Shown here: positions 1 to 7,923 of the stretch, piece after piece
Layout of the letters: each line of letters opens with the position of its first letter
How positions within the stretch are numbered: position 1 is the stretch's first letter
Origin: CADEDH01 sp965216205
Lineage (GTDB): Bacteria; Actinomycetota; Acidimicrobiia; Acidimicrobiales; SZUA-35
Direction of reading: 5' to 3'
NCBI GenBank assembly: GCA_965216205.1
Contig: OZ244139.1
Location: 3,596,001-3,660,000 of the forward strand
DNA length: 64,000 nt
Translations under genes and position numbers: made by a program
Notes under the pieces: model-generated
What the model was told of the DNA's origin: nothing
Databases searched by the model: none
Seen by the model: only the letters and a program-made list of their open reading frames with translations

Positions 1-5
1 TCAAT

Positions 6-17
6 TGTCACGTGACA
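6..17. promoter_or_regulatory. 12-bp perfect palindrome, possible operator
   Basis: TGTCACGTGACA is a perfect 12-base palindrome with a CACGTG core. It lies in the comparatively AT-rich stretch upstream of the first gene. It has the size of a dimeric regulator site, but no regulator is visible and the rest of the region is outside the window. Operator function is inference only. Confidence 0.25.
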
Positions 18-138
18 GTCGTGTGGTGATTGTGTCGAGTTTGGGTTGAAGCCAGCGGCGGCTCGCAGGGCCGAAACTAGAGTGCGACGGTCGGAAGATC
101 CATCGAATAAAACCAGCGAAAAGTGGGGAACCAACGGT

Positions 139-714
139 ATGGGCACCAACGCGGGGGCAGCGATCGACTACTGCGAACACGACGAGCTCCGGGCGGCCTG
201 CCTCGAGTGCTTGGCAATGCCGAAGAAGGTCGAACCGCAGCCCACCGCAGCACCTCGTGCCACGAAGAACCCCACGTCGGAGGCCGACAAGATCTCCCCG
301 CTCGGCGGTGACCTCGACATGTCGCTCCCGGTCGAGACGATCGATCCGTTCGTCGGATCCGACTGGTTGCCGGCCCACACGTTCCCCCACTACCTGCGCC
401 GATCCGGATGGATCTACCTGCGGACCGAGGAGTCGCTCCTCGCCAGGGTCAAGGCCGTCAAGGTCGTGTGGCGGAACGAGCGCAAGGTGCCCACTGCGGC
501 GGCCTACGAGGACCGGGGACCGGGCCTCGCGATCCGGGTCGACCCGAAGACGTGGGACACCTCAGTCACCATCGGCCTCGGCAGCCAGGCAGACCGTCAG
601 CGGCACGGCTACCGCTACCTGATGACCAACGACGACGACTCGGTCACCCACTACCTCGGTGGTCGCCCCGTGGCCGACGACGGCACCTACGCCGACGGCA
701 TCGACCTCACCTAA
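139..714 (+). CDS. hypothetical protein with N-terminal Cys/His motif
   Basis: Uncharacterised 191-residue protein. The reading frame is open further upstream, but the ATG at 139 is preferred because it is preceded by a purine-rich GGGGA about ten bases upstream and is followed at once by a compact motif, C12-x-H14-x6-C21-x2-C24, that could bind a zinc ion. The middle is hydrophilic. The C-terminal half (from about residue 75) is rich in Trp, Tyr and charged residues and looks like a folded domain of unknown type. No signal peptide or membrane segment. The stop codon overlaps the end of the convergent methyltransferase gene by four bases. I do not recognise the family; zinc binding is inference from the Cys/His spacing. 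Confidence 0.65.
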   Translation: MGTNAGAAIDYCEHDELRAACLECLAMPKKVEPQPTAAPRATKNPTSEADKISPLGGDLDMSLPVETIDPFVGSDWLPAHTFPHYLRRSGWIYLRTEESLLARVKAVKVVWRNERKVPTAAAYEDRGPGLAIRVDPKTWDTSVTIGLGSQADRQRHGYRYLMTNDDDSVTHYLGGRPVADDGTYADGIDLT

Positions 715-1727
715 CGAGGCTTCCTGCCGCTGACCCGGTGCAGGGTGCCGGCGATGAACACGTCGTCAGCGACCTCCTCGAAACCGGCGGTCTCGAAGTA
801 GCCGACGCACTCCTCGATCGAGTGGGCTCGGCCGCCGCTCCCATAGTGGATCTCGGCCATCCCCCAGAGCGCCGCGTCGAGTGGCCCCACGCCGTCGCGG
901 CTGAGCATCTCCCCCACCAGGTGCATCTCGCCCCCTGGTTCGAGCGCCTCGAAGGTCTTCGAGACCACCCGCTGGATGTTCGTCGCGTCGTAGATCGGCA
1001 GATTCGACGCCATGACCGCCACGTCGCAGTCCTCGGGGAGCGGGTCGGCGATGAAGTCGCCGCCCTGGGTGGTCACCCGGTCGGCCACGCCGTTCGCCTC
1101 GAGATATTCCTGCGTCACCACCGTGACCGGCGGGAGGTCGAAGACGACCGCCTCCAGCCCGTCGAACGTCTGCACCGCGTTGATGCTGTAGGCGCCGGAC
1201 CCGCCGCCGAGGTCCATCATCCGGCGGCGGCCGGTGAGGTCGACCTGGCGGCAGAACCGTCGGCCGGCCCCCATCCCGATGCTGTAGGTCGCCTGGTGGT
1301 ACCGGCGAGCCCGCTCGACCGTGAGTCCGTCGTACATGCCGAGCGTCCGCGGCGGGGTCGGATCGGTGAGCTTGGCGGTGAGATCGAACCACCGGGCGAC
1401 CTCGGGCCTGGTGAACTCCATCCAGGCCCCGGCGTAGGACGACCGGTCCTTCACCATGAACTTCTCACAATCGGGTGCGTTCACGATCCGGTCGCCGTCG
1501 CGCTCGAGCAACCCGAGCGCGAGGCACACCACGACCAGTCGCTCGGCGTTCAGTTCGGAGGTCCCCATCGCCGCCGCGAGCGCAGCGATCGAGTCGGCAC
1601 CAGCCGAGACGTGGGTGAACAGCTCGAGGTCGATCGCAGCGTAGAACACCGCTGACTCGGTGTAGGCCCTGGCCAGCCGCTGCAGCCTCGTCGTGTCGAC
1701 CCGGTCGGTTCCGGAACGGTCGTTCAT
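711..1727 (-). CDS. SAM-dependent O-methyltransferase-like protein
   Basis: 338 residues, typical of the dimeric small-molecule O-methyltransferases (acetylserotonin/caffeate O-methyltransferase type). The N-terminal third is an all-helical winged-helix dimerisation domain (LQRLARAYTESAVFYAAI). The SAM-binding motif I reads MMDLGGGSGAY at about residue 175, followed by an acidic motif II region (VFDLPPV). The acceptor substrate cannot be read from the sequence. The ATG overlaps the stop of the upstream EamA transporter gene as ATGA, so the two are probably translationally coupled in a three-gene operon led by the DsbA-like selenoprotein. A longer upstream extension of the frame is rejected as a shadow of the transporter gene. 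Confidence 0.85.
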   Translation of the reverse strand: MNDRSGTDRVDTTRLQRLARAYTESAVFYAAIDLELFTHVSAGADSIAALAAAMGTSELNAERLVVVCLALGLLERDGDRIVNAPDCEKFMVKDRSSYAGAWMEFTRPEVARWFDLTAKLTDPTPPRTLGMYDGLTVERARRYHQATYSIGMGAGRRFCRQVDLTGRRRMMDLGGGSGAYSINAVQTFDGLEAVVFDLPPVTVVTQEYLEANGVADRVTTQGGDFIADPLPEDCDVAVMASNLPIYDATNIQRVVSKTFEALEPGGEMHLVGEMLSRDGVGPLDAALWGMAEIHYGSGGRAHSIEECVGYFETAGFEEVADDVFIAGTLHRVSGRKPR

Positions 1728-2722
1728 GGTGTCGTTGCTCCTTCGGAGGAGGGATCGGTTCGGTTCGGCCGATCGGTCGGCGGGGCCTCCGCCAGCCGGG
1801 TGATCGCCACGAGCGCCCCCAGGGTGACGAGGATGCCCACGACCTGCACGGCGTTCATGCGCTCGCCGAGGAAGATCCAGGCCATGGCCGCAGCGCAGGC
1901 CGGTATCAGCATCGACAGCATCGTGGAGCCGAACCAGACGGGGATCCGCTGGATCGACCAGTTCATGAGCAGGTGGGCGCCCATGCCTGACCCGAGGACC
2001 ATCGCTCCCAGCAGGATCCACGACCGCTCGTCGGGCCAGCTCATCTCCTGGCCGAACACGAAGACCAGCGGCGTGTTCACCACTGCGGTGATCAGGCCGG
2101 TCGCCGCCGTGTACTCGAGCGGGGTGAGACGGTCGCCGGTGGCCTTCGAGAAGAACAGGTAGGCCGTCCACGCGACGAGCGCACCGGCCGACAGCAGATC
2201 GCCGGTCAGGCTCCACTCGGGAAGCCCGGACGAGCCGAACACCAGCACCCCGACACCGCACAGCGCCACGAACGACCAGACGATCTGGGCGGCACGGACC
2301 CGCTCGCCGAGGAGCTTCGTCCCGAGATACATCATGAGCAGCGGCTGGAGGGCGATCACGATCGTGGCGTTGGCGACCGTGGTCAGCTTCACCGCGCTGA
2401 AGAAGAAGGCGACATCGCCGGCGAGACCGAGACCGCCCGGAAGCGCGATCCTGAGCTTTCGCCAGGTCAGCTGAACCTGGCCCCGGCGGATGCCGACGAG
2501 GGTGAGGTACCCGACGAAGACGAGCGAGCTCAGCCAGAACCGGTAGACGACCACGACCAACGACGGCAGGTCGATCGCCTTGGCGATGACGCCCGAGGCG
2601 GCCCAGGCGACGACCGCGACCAAGGCTCCGACGATGCCGACCGTCTGGCCGAGCGCGTTCTGGCGGTCCGGCCCGCCACCCGACGACGGACGGGGCCCGC
2701 CGCGTCGTACCCGTGCCGTCAG
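1724..2722 (-). CDS. EamA/DMT-family membrane transporter
   Basis: About 332 residues with ten predicted transmembrane helices in two repeated halves, the architecture of the drug/metabolite transporter (EamA) superfamily. The first helix begins near VGIVGALVAVVAWAASG and the last ends near VQVVGILVTLGALVAI, followed by a polar tail. The substrate is unknown; family members export small metabolites. The start is uncertain: no ATG, GTG or TTG lies between the upstream gene's end and the first helix. The best candidate is a CTG whose last two bases belong to the upstream stop (CTGA overlap, an analogue of ATGA). A GTG at 2812 inside the upstream gene is the alternative. Its own stop overlaps the methyltransferase start. 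Confidence 0.85.
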   Translation of the reverse strand: MTARVRRGGPRPSSGGGPDRQNALGQTVGIVGALVAVVAWAASGVIAKAIDLPSLVVVVYRFWLSSLVFVGYLTLVGIRRGQVQLTWRKLRIALPGGLGLAGDVAFFFSAVKLTTVANATIVIALQPLLMMYLGTKLLGERVRAAQIVWSFVALCGVGVLVFGSSGLPEWSLTGDLLSAGALVAWTAYLFFSKATGDRLTPLEYTAATGLITAVVNTPLVFVFGQEMSWPDERSWILLGAMVLGSGMGAHLLMNWSIQRIPVWFGSTMLSMLIPACAAAMAWIFLGERMNAVQVVGILVTLGALVAITRLAEAPPTDRPNRTDPSSEGATTP

Positions 2723-3345
2723 GGCCGCTCGCCGAACTCCGGCCGTTCGGTCCGGGTGCGCTTGACCTCCCAGAAACCGGGGACGGTGGCCATCGCGATG
2801 AAACCATCCCACAGGCGGAGGGACTGCTCCTTGTCGGGCACCCGGGTGATCACGGGCCCGAACAGCGCCACCCGCTCGCCGTCGTCGTTGTCGAACGCGA
2901 TGATCGGGGTCCCGATGTCCTCGCCGGCGAGCTCGATGCCGACCGCCATCCGCTTCTTGATCTCGGCGTCCCACGCCTCGTCGTCAAACGCTGCGGCATG
3001 ACTCGTGTCGGCCCCGATAGCGGCCAGTGCATCGACAGCATCGAACGTACGGTCCTGGTCGTGGTGGATACGCCGCCCGAACTCCCAGTAGAGGGGGAAC
3101 ACGGCGTCGTCGCCCTCGGCCGCCCGGAGCGACTCCATGACACGCAGGTAGCGGTGCGTCTGGTAGACCGGCTGGTAGTAGTCCGAGTCCGGTTCCGGCT
3201 TGTTCTTCTCGAGCAGGCTGATCGGCTGCCAGGTGATGTTGAGCTCCCGCTCAGGAGCGACGACGTCGACGACCCAACGGGCCGTCACCCAACACCACGG
3301 TCAAATGGGATCAACCCAGAATTCGATGTCTGTCCCGTTGGTCAT
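2719..3345 (-). CDS. DsbA-like thioredoxin-fold oxidoreductase (Rv2466c family), probable selenoprotein with UPWC active site
   Basis: 208 residues if the in-frame UGA at codon 15 is read as selenocysteine. The N-terminus reads MTNGTDIEFWVDPI-U15-PWC18-WVTARWVV. In the Rv2466c family (mycothiol-dependent nitroreductase, DsbA-like fold) this is the CPWC active site at the start of the domain, so the UGA sits exactly at the nucleophilic Cys. The rest matches the family to the end, including the closing RTRTERPEF and a total length close to 207 residues. The ATG at 3345 follows TAGCGT by seven bases, a leaderless-type start. A 19-base hairpin after the UGA resembles a bacterial SECIS. The frame is intact on both sides, so sequencing error or decay is less likely. 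Without UGA decoding, only a GTG at 3288 would remain, which loses the active site. First gene of an operon with the EamA transporter and methyltransferase. Confidence 0.85.
3268..3286 (-). promoter_or_regulatory. SECIS-like hairpin downstream of in-frame UGA
   Basis: Reading along the mRNA, bases 15-22 after the UGA (GACGGCCC) pair with bases 26-33 (GGGUCGUC), giving eight base pairs with one G-U wobble and a three-base loop GUU at bases 23-25. Bacterial SECIS elements recognised by SelB are short stem-loops inside the coding region, with the apical loop roughly 16-37 bases after the UGA and a G among the first loop bases; this hairpin meets all three criteria. Function is inferred from geometry only. 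Confidence 0.65.
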
Positions 3346-3352
3346 GGGTGGC

Positions 3353-3358
3353 ACGCTA
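3353..3358 (-). promoter_or_regulatory. -10 hexamer TAGCGT, leaderless start of the selenoprotein operon
   Basis: TAGCGT on the minus strand is followed by seven bases (GCCACCC) and then the ATG of the DsbA-like gene. No Shine-Dalgarno sequence is present. The spacing places transcription start at or next to the A of the ATG, as in actinobacterial leaderless promoters. The same arrangement recurs at many genes in the window. Confidence 0.5.
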
Positions 3359-3424
3359 GCCGGCTCCGACGGTCACGCCTAGCCCGCCACGGGCAACGGG
3401 CGGTAGCCTCGTCGCCAGTCAACG

Positions 3425-4135
3425 ATGAGCGAGAGCCCCACCACCGAGGCGGCCAGCCTGACCGTGCGTTTCCTGGGGGAGACGTACCGACCGACCGAGG
3501 ATCTCACATTCGGCCGGGAGGCTGAGCTGGTCATCGATGAGAACAGCTACCTGCACCGGCGGGCTGGTCGGTTCCGCCTGCGATCGGGGGCGTGGTGGCT
3601 CGAGAACATCGGGAGTCGGCTGCGGCTCACCATGGTGTCGTCCGACGGGTCGTTGATCGACCTCCAACCGGGGGCGTCGAGCCCCCTGCTCGGGATGGGC
3701 GGCGAGGTCTCCCTCACCGCAGGGCCGACCCGCTACGAGATCGAGTACGAGCTCGCCGGCAACCAGGTGACGTGGCGCGACACCCACCCGATCCTCGACA
3801 AGGGTGTCGACACGATGACCTACGGGGTGATCCTCACACCCCGCGAGCTCGACTTCGTGGTGGTGCTGGCCCAGGGTCGCCTGACCGGCAGGCTCGGGCC
3901 GCTCCCGTCGCACGGCGAGATCGCAGAGATCTGGGGGGTCTCCCACAAGACCGTCGACAACACGCTCCAGAGGCTACGCTCGAAGCTGCGGAAGCAGAAG
4001 ATCGGCTACGTGCAGTCGTCGGAGACCCTGGTCGAGTACCTGGTGACCCAGGGACTGGTCACGCTCGACGATCTCGCCTGGGCGTCGCTCGACGCCCCGT
4101 CGGGCCCTCGACCGTCTTCGACCCGACCGCACTGA
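3425..4135 (+). CDS. FHA-like domain protein with C-terminal helix-turn-helix
   Basis: 236 residues in two parts. Residues about 10-120 resemble a forkhead-associated (FHA) phosphothreonine-binding domain: a beta-rich region with FGREAELVID, then LHRRAGRFRL and WWLENIGSRLRL in the places of the usual G-R, S-x-x-H and N-x-S elements. Residues about 145-205 (LTPRELDFVVVLA through SHGEIAEIWGVSHKTVDNTLQRLRSKL) form a sigma-region-4/LuxR-like helix-turn-helix. The architecture suggests a DNA-binding regulator that senses Ser/Thr phosphorylation; this is inference. A TAGCCT hexamer lies 15 bases upstream of the ATG. It is divergent from the selenoprotein operon and could share its control region. 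No partner kinase is adjacent. Confidence 0.7.
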   Translation: MSESPTTEAASLTVRFLGETYRPTEDLTFGREAELVIDENSYLHRRAGRFRLRSGAWWLENIGSRLRLTMVSSDGSLIDLQPGASSPLLGMGGEVSLTAGPTRYEIEYELAGNQVTWRDTHPILDKGVDTMTYGVILTPRELDFVVVLAQGRLTGRLGPLPSHGEIAEIWGVSHKTVDNTLQRLRSKLRKQKIGYVQSSETLVEYLVTQGLVTLDDLAWASLDAPSGPRPSSTRPH

Positions 4136-4252
4136 GCTCGACCACACTGGAAGAGGTGCGTCGGAGGTGCAACAGTGCTGGAGGGGCAGTGCCGTGAAGC
4201 AACCACCGATCCCGGGACCGGACCGGGTGCGCGTCGGGCTCGAGGGAGCAAC

Positions 4253-5671
4253 GTGACAGAGATTCCAGACACCATCGAAGGTCTGCTACAGGCGTATCGT
4301 CGGTCCGAGCTGACCCCCGTCGAGGTCGTCGACCACCACCTCACCCAGATCGCCCGGATCGACCCGAAGATCAACGCCTTCACCAGTATCGATCGCGACG
4401 CTGCCCGCGCTGTGGCCCAGCAGAGCGCCGACCGCTGGCAACAGGGAGCTCGCACCGGCGCGCTCGACGGTGTCCCGCTCACGGTCAAGGACATCGTCGC
4501 CATGGCCGGCCATCCGACCCGGGAAGGGTCCCGCACCACGTCGGAGCTCAAGGCGCTGGTCGACGCACCGGTGGTGGCCAGGTTGCGTGAAGCGGGCGCC
4601 CTCGTGCTGGGGAAGACCACCACGCCCGAGTTCGGCTGGAAGGGCATGACCGACAGCCCGGCGCACGGCATCACCAGGAACCCGTGGAACGTCGACCACA
4701 CGCCCGGCGGTTCGTCCGGCGGGGCCGCCGCCGCTCTCGCTGCGGGGATCGGCGTCGCCGCCCACGGCAACGACGGGGGCGGCTCGATCCGGATCCCGGC
4801 GAGCTACTGCGGGCTCATCGGCCTCAAGCCGACCTACGGCCGCGTGCCGCAGGCGCCGGTGGAGTCCGCGTACTCGTCGCTCGTCGCCAACGGCCCGATC
4901 ACCCGAACCGTCCACGACGCCGCGCTGCTCCTCAACGTGATGTCACGGCCCGACATCCGGGACTGGCACGCCGTCCCCCATGACCCGCGGGACTGGACGA
5001 TCGGACTGAACGACAGCCTCCGCGGCCTGAAGATCGCCTACACCGACCGGCTCGGCGGGGCGGTCGTCGACACCGAGGTGGGCCGGATCTGTCGAGCCGC
5101 CGTGGAGCGGATCGCGATCGACGGGAGCGACGTGGTGGAGCTCGACGACGTCATCGAGCCACTCCGGCCCCAGTTCGAGAAGTTCTGGAAGGCCGGCTTC
5201 GCCCAACGTCTCCGCACGATCGCGCCGGAGCGCCGGAACGACCTCGATCCCGACTTCCGGAAGCTGGCAGAGGAGGGTCTCGACGTGGGGGTCGAGTCGA
5301 TCGACGCGGCCCACGCCGCTCGGGCCCGCCTCGTCGCCCGACTTCGCCGCCTCCATCTCGACTACGACATCCTGCTGACCCCGACGATGCCCACCGCTCC
5401 CCCACCGGTCGACGTCACCTACCACTCGGACGCCTTCGATCGCTGGGACCACGCGGTGCCGTTCACCCTGCCGTTCAACCTGACCGGGCAGCCAGCGATG
5501 TCGATCCCGGTCGGCGTCACCGGCGCCGGCCTCCCGGTCGGCCTGCAGATCGTGGCCACCCATTTCCGTGAGGACCTGATCCTGCGGACGGCGCGAGCGA
5601 TCCTCGACATGCTCGGGTGGCTCTGGCCCGACGCCAACCTGGCCCGCCGGATCGCGGTGCTTCAGGCATGA
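4253..5671 (+). CDS. amidase signature family hydrolase
   Basis: 472 residues, normal length for the amidase signature (AS) family, which hydrolyses carboxamides with a Ser-cisSer-Lys triad. All three elements are visible: Lys in PLTVKDIVA (about residue 80), cis-Ser in GNDGGGSIRIPAS, and nucleophile Ser in TPGGSSGGAAAALA (about residues 145-180). The substrate cannot be deduced; GatA is less likely because no gatB or gatC is nearby. The GTG at 4253 is chosen because GAGGGAG lies about five bases upstream; an ATG-like start at 4175 would add 26 residues of unrelated composition. It stands alone, convergent with the winged-helix gene. The 70 bases that follow show no convincing terminator. Confidence 0.88.
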   Translation: MTEIPDTIEGLLQAYRRSELTPVEVVDHHLTQIARIDPKINAFTSIDRDAARAVAQQSADRWQQGARTGALDGVPLTVKDIVAMAGHPTREGSRTTSELKALVDAPVVARLREAGALVLGKTTTPEFGWKGMTDSPAHGITRNPWNVDHTPGGSSGGAAAALAAGIGVAAHGNDGGGSIRIPASYCGLIGLKPTYGRVPQAPVESAYSSLVANGPITRTVHDAALLLNVMSRPDIRDWHAVPHDPRDWTIGLNDSLRGLKIAYTDRLGGAVVDTEVGRICRAAVERIAIDGSDVVELDDVIEPLRPQFEKFWKAGFAQRLRTIAPERRNDLDPDFRKLAEEGLDVGVESIDAAHAARARLVARLRRLHLDYDILLTPTMPTAPPPVDVTYHSDAFDRWDHAVPFTLPFNLTGQPAMSIPVGVTGAGLPVGLQIVATHFREDLILRTARAILDMLGWLWPDANLARRIAVLQA

Positions 5672-5741
5672 GGCACGTCGCCCATCGCGAGCGCCAGGCT
5701 CAGCCCACCCCTGCTGCACTATCGATCGGGTTCTCGTGGTC

Positions 5742-6203
5742 TCAGGTCGTCCAGAGCCAGTTGAAGTCGCGCCAGGGGGGCCAATCGACGCAGTGTTCGT
5801 GCCCGGTAGGCCAGCCGGGGGGACGGGAGTACGTGCCCGTGCATGGTTTCGTTCGGATTGGAGCGACAACCCGTATCCAGCGAAGGGCAGCGGCGGCGAA
5901 GATCCGAATCCTCCGCGCGGTCGAGGGTGGGGTCTTCCCGTACCGGTACACGCCTCGAGCGACCTTGATCACCCGTCCTCGGGCGAGTTCCCAGCGGAGG
6001 GCGTCGGAGATGATCTTGGATTCACGACCCCCGAGGTCGAACCGGTAGCGGCGAACAACGCTCACCATTTCGGCAACGGTCAGGGTGTGGTGTCTGGCCA
6101 GTTCGTTGACCAACACGAACCGCAAGGCCCGACCTCGCAGCTGCGAGCGCTGTTGTCGAGCCCCTGTCCGAATCTCGTCTTCGGTGGCCCCGACCCGGTT
6201 CAT
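5742..6203 (-). CDS. winged-helix domain protein, unknown role
   Basis: 153 residues. Residues about 25-95 (FVLVNELARHHTLTVAEMVSV, then SKIISDALRWELARGRVIKVARGVYR) have the pattern of a compact winged-helix domain ending in a glycine-turn wing, a type I recall as common in uncharacterised actinobacterial proteins. The rest is basic and Trp-rich, ending in WRDFNWLWTT. The ATG at 6203 has GGAGG five bases upstream and overlaps the stop of the degraded 13E12 reading frame as ATGA, so the two were once read as an operon. The gene itself is intact. DNA binding is inference; no target is visible. Confidence 0.6.
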   Translation of the reverse strand: MNRVGATEDEIRTGARQQRSQLRGRALRFVLVNELARHHTLTVAEMVSVVRRYRFDLGGRESKIISDALRWELARGRVIKVARGVYRYGKTPPSTARRIRIFAAAALRWIRVVAPIRTKPCTGTYSRPPGWPTGHEHCVDWPPWRDFNWLWTT

Positions 6204-7116
6204 GCCGTCCTCCCCGTCCGGTCGCGTACCTGTACGGCTCGTTTCCCGGCGGCGTTGAAGAGGCGCTGTTGACGGCCGAGATCGACCTTCAGCGAGTCGG
6301 CGTCGATCACACACCGCTGGACCTCGCCCCGGAGCGCCAGCAGGAACCCCTGGTCCGGGGGCACCGGGTGACCGTCGATGGTTTCGGACCGGAACGACGG
6401 ATCGAACACATCGACGGGGCCCGCGGTGCCGGTGGCGTAGCGTTCGGCCTCGGTGGTGAAGGTGGCCCAGTCCATCACCACCACGACCACCGGCCTCGCC
6501 ATCCCGCTGGTCTCGCCCGACAGGCTCGCGCAGCCAGTTCGACTGCGGCCTGGGCCTGCAAGCGACCCCGGCGGGGATGCCGCCGCTTGGTGCACGGGTC
6601 ACCGCCCACCGCGTCGGGTTCTCCGCACGCCTCGCCAGCTTCTGTTGCCTCGTTCCCGTCGGCCTCCTCGGACTCGTGGCTGGTGCAGCCCTCGGCTCGC
6701 CATGCCTGGTCGGCCAGTTGGTTGATCGCCGACCGGACTTGTTCGATCTCCTCGGTGCTGGCCCGCAGGGTGAGTTCCGAGGACCTGGCATCCAACTCAT
6801 TGACCGTCATCCCGTGTTCCTCACGACCCAAGCGCTCGTCGACAGGAACATCGGTGTCGACCAGTTGCCGCCACGACACACACCGCCCCGAGAACACCGT
6901 CGCCGACTCCGACTTCGCCGCTGCGACCAGTTCAGCCTCGTCCCGAACCAGGCACGCCCGCCGATGATCCGAGGCCGACGCCGGCAACAACCGAGCAAAG
7001 ACCGCCACGTGATCGAAGGTGATCGCCACCAACTCCGCCAACACCTCCGGCCCACACCCACCCCCCTCACCCACGTCGAGGGCCGACAACCGCTCCGCCA
7101 ATACCACTGTCTCCAT
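6200..7116 (-). pseudogene. frameshifted and C-terminally truncated 13E12/DUF222 protein
   Basis: The product resembles the 13E12-repeat (DUF222) HNH endonuclease family common in actinobacteria. An N-terminal part starts at the ATG at 7116 (METVVLAERLSALDV, good GGGAG ribosome site) and runs in one frame to about 6535 (QAQAAVELAARAC). Homology then continues in another frame (SGETSGMARPVVVVVMDWATF through LFNAAGKRAVQVRDRTGR). A one-base frameshift is needed near 6530. The protein then stops where the C-terminal HNH nuclease motif should begin, so the catalytic part is missing. These proteins are often found in multiple copies and pseudogenised. Its last stop overlaps the start of the winged-helix gene. 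Confidence 0.7.
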
Positions 7117-7320
7117 CTCCCCATCCTCCCAGGAGGGTGTGACAGCGAAGGCCGGGCACAGCCGCGTCATCGAGTGGACGCCGCCCGAACAGCGCACGGC
7201 GTGGAACTCGACCACGCGTCAGGATGTTGGCGCGGCTCTAGTGCCGATTTCTGGCGGCGTCGGTGTGCTTGGCTTGATAGATGACCCTCGCAGAGTTCGT
7301 CATTGAGGTCCCGGTCGGAG

Positions 7321-7923
7321 CTACAGCGAGTGAACTGGCCGACTAGAGCCGTCGTCGTCAATCAGACGCTCATCGTTCTCGCAACCCTTGCCATCGTAAC
7401 TGCAGCCATCTTCGTCTTGGACAACGTGTTCGGTGGGGGCGTGCTTCAACTCCTGAGGCTGGGCTGAGGAATGGAGGCCGATCACGTTGCCTTCGGTGTC
7501 GGTGACGATCGAGACGAAGCCGTGGTCGCCGATCGAGAACCTCGGTCGAACGACGGTGCCACCGGCTGACGCGACGCGAGCTTCCTCCACGGCACCGTCC
7601 ACACAGGAGAAGTAGACCATGGAGCCGCCCGGACCGGGCTGAGCGTGTTCGAGCTTGACCAGCGCCCCTCCGGCCCCATGGGACGTGAAGTCGTCACCAA
7701 AACCCGGCATCTGCGTCGTCGGATCGTTCGGGTCGTCCATCGGCGCCAACGTCGTGGCGAGTACCGCTTCATAGAACGCCGTCGCCCGCTCCATGTCCTC
7801 GACGTAGATGTCGAACCAACCGATCCTCCGCCTGAGTGTCGTCGGTTCCTGGATCTGCAGGTCGTGTGCCTTGCAGGTCACTCGAGCGGAGGGAGCGCGG
7901 GAAGGATTGTAGATATCAGACAT
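7321..7923 (-). CDS. VOC (glyoxalase/bleomycin-resistance-like) family protein
   Basis: 200 residues. The core from about residue 33 (RRIGWFDIYVEDMERATAFYEAVL) to about residue 158 (GFVSIVTDTEGNVIGLHS) is a vicinal-oxygen-chelate domain with the usual beta-alpha-beta repeats. VOC proteins are metalloenzymes or binding proteins; the substrate is not deducible. Two parts are unusual: about 30 extra N-terminal residues rich in polar amino acids, and a 40-residue acidic tail after the expected end (GCSYDGKGCENDERLIDDDG), as if an original stop had been lost. The start overlaps the last codons of an AraC-type regulator remnant. Some VOC genes are paired with AraC regulators, so the pair may be a leftover unit. 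Confidence 0.65.
   Translation of the reverse strand: MSDIYNPSRAPSARVTCKAHDLQIQEPTTLRRRIGWFDIYVEDMERATAFYEAVLATTLAPMDDPNDPTTQMPGFGDDFTSHGAGGALVKLEHAQPGPGGSMVYFSCVDGAVEEARVASAGGTVVRPRFSIGDHGFVSIVTDTEGNVIGLHSSAQPQELKHAPTEHVVQDEDGCSYDGKGCENDERLIDDDGSSRPVHSL

Noticed and set aside
1..390. 129-codon minus-strand open frame at the left edge
   Set aside because: It lies mostly opposite the first gene and has an Arg/Gly-rich antisense composition.
3289..3345. Treating the in-frame UGA as a true stop, with the gene starting at GTG 3288
   Set aside because: The shorter protein would lose its active site and first strand, and the 19 codons before match the family. A SECIS-like stem and a leaderless-type start support readthrough.
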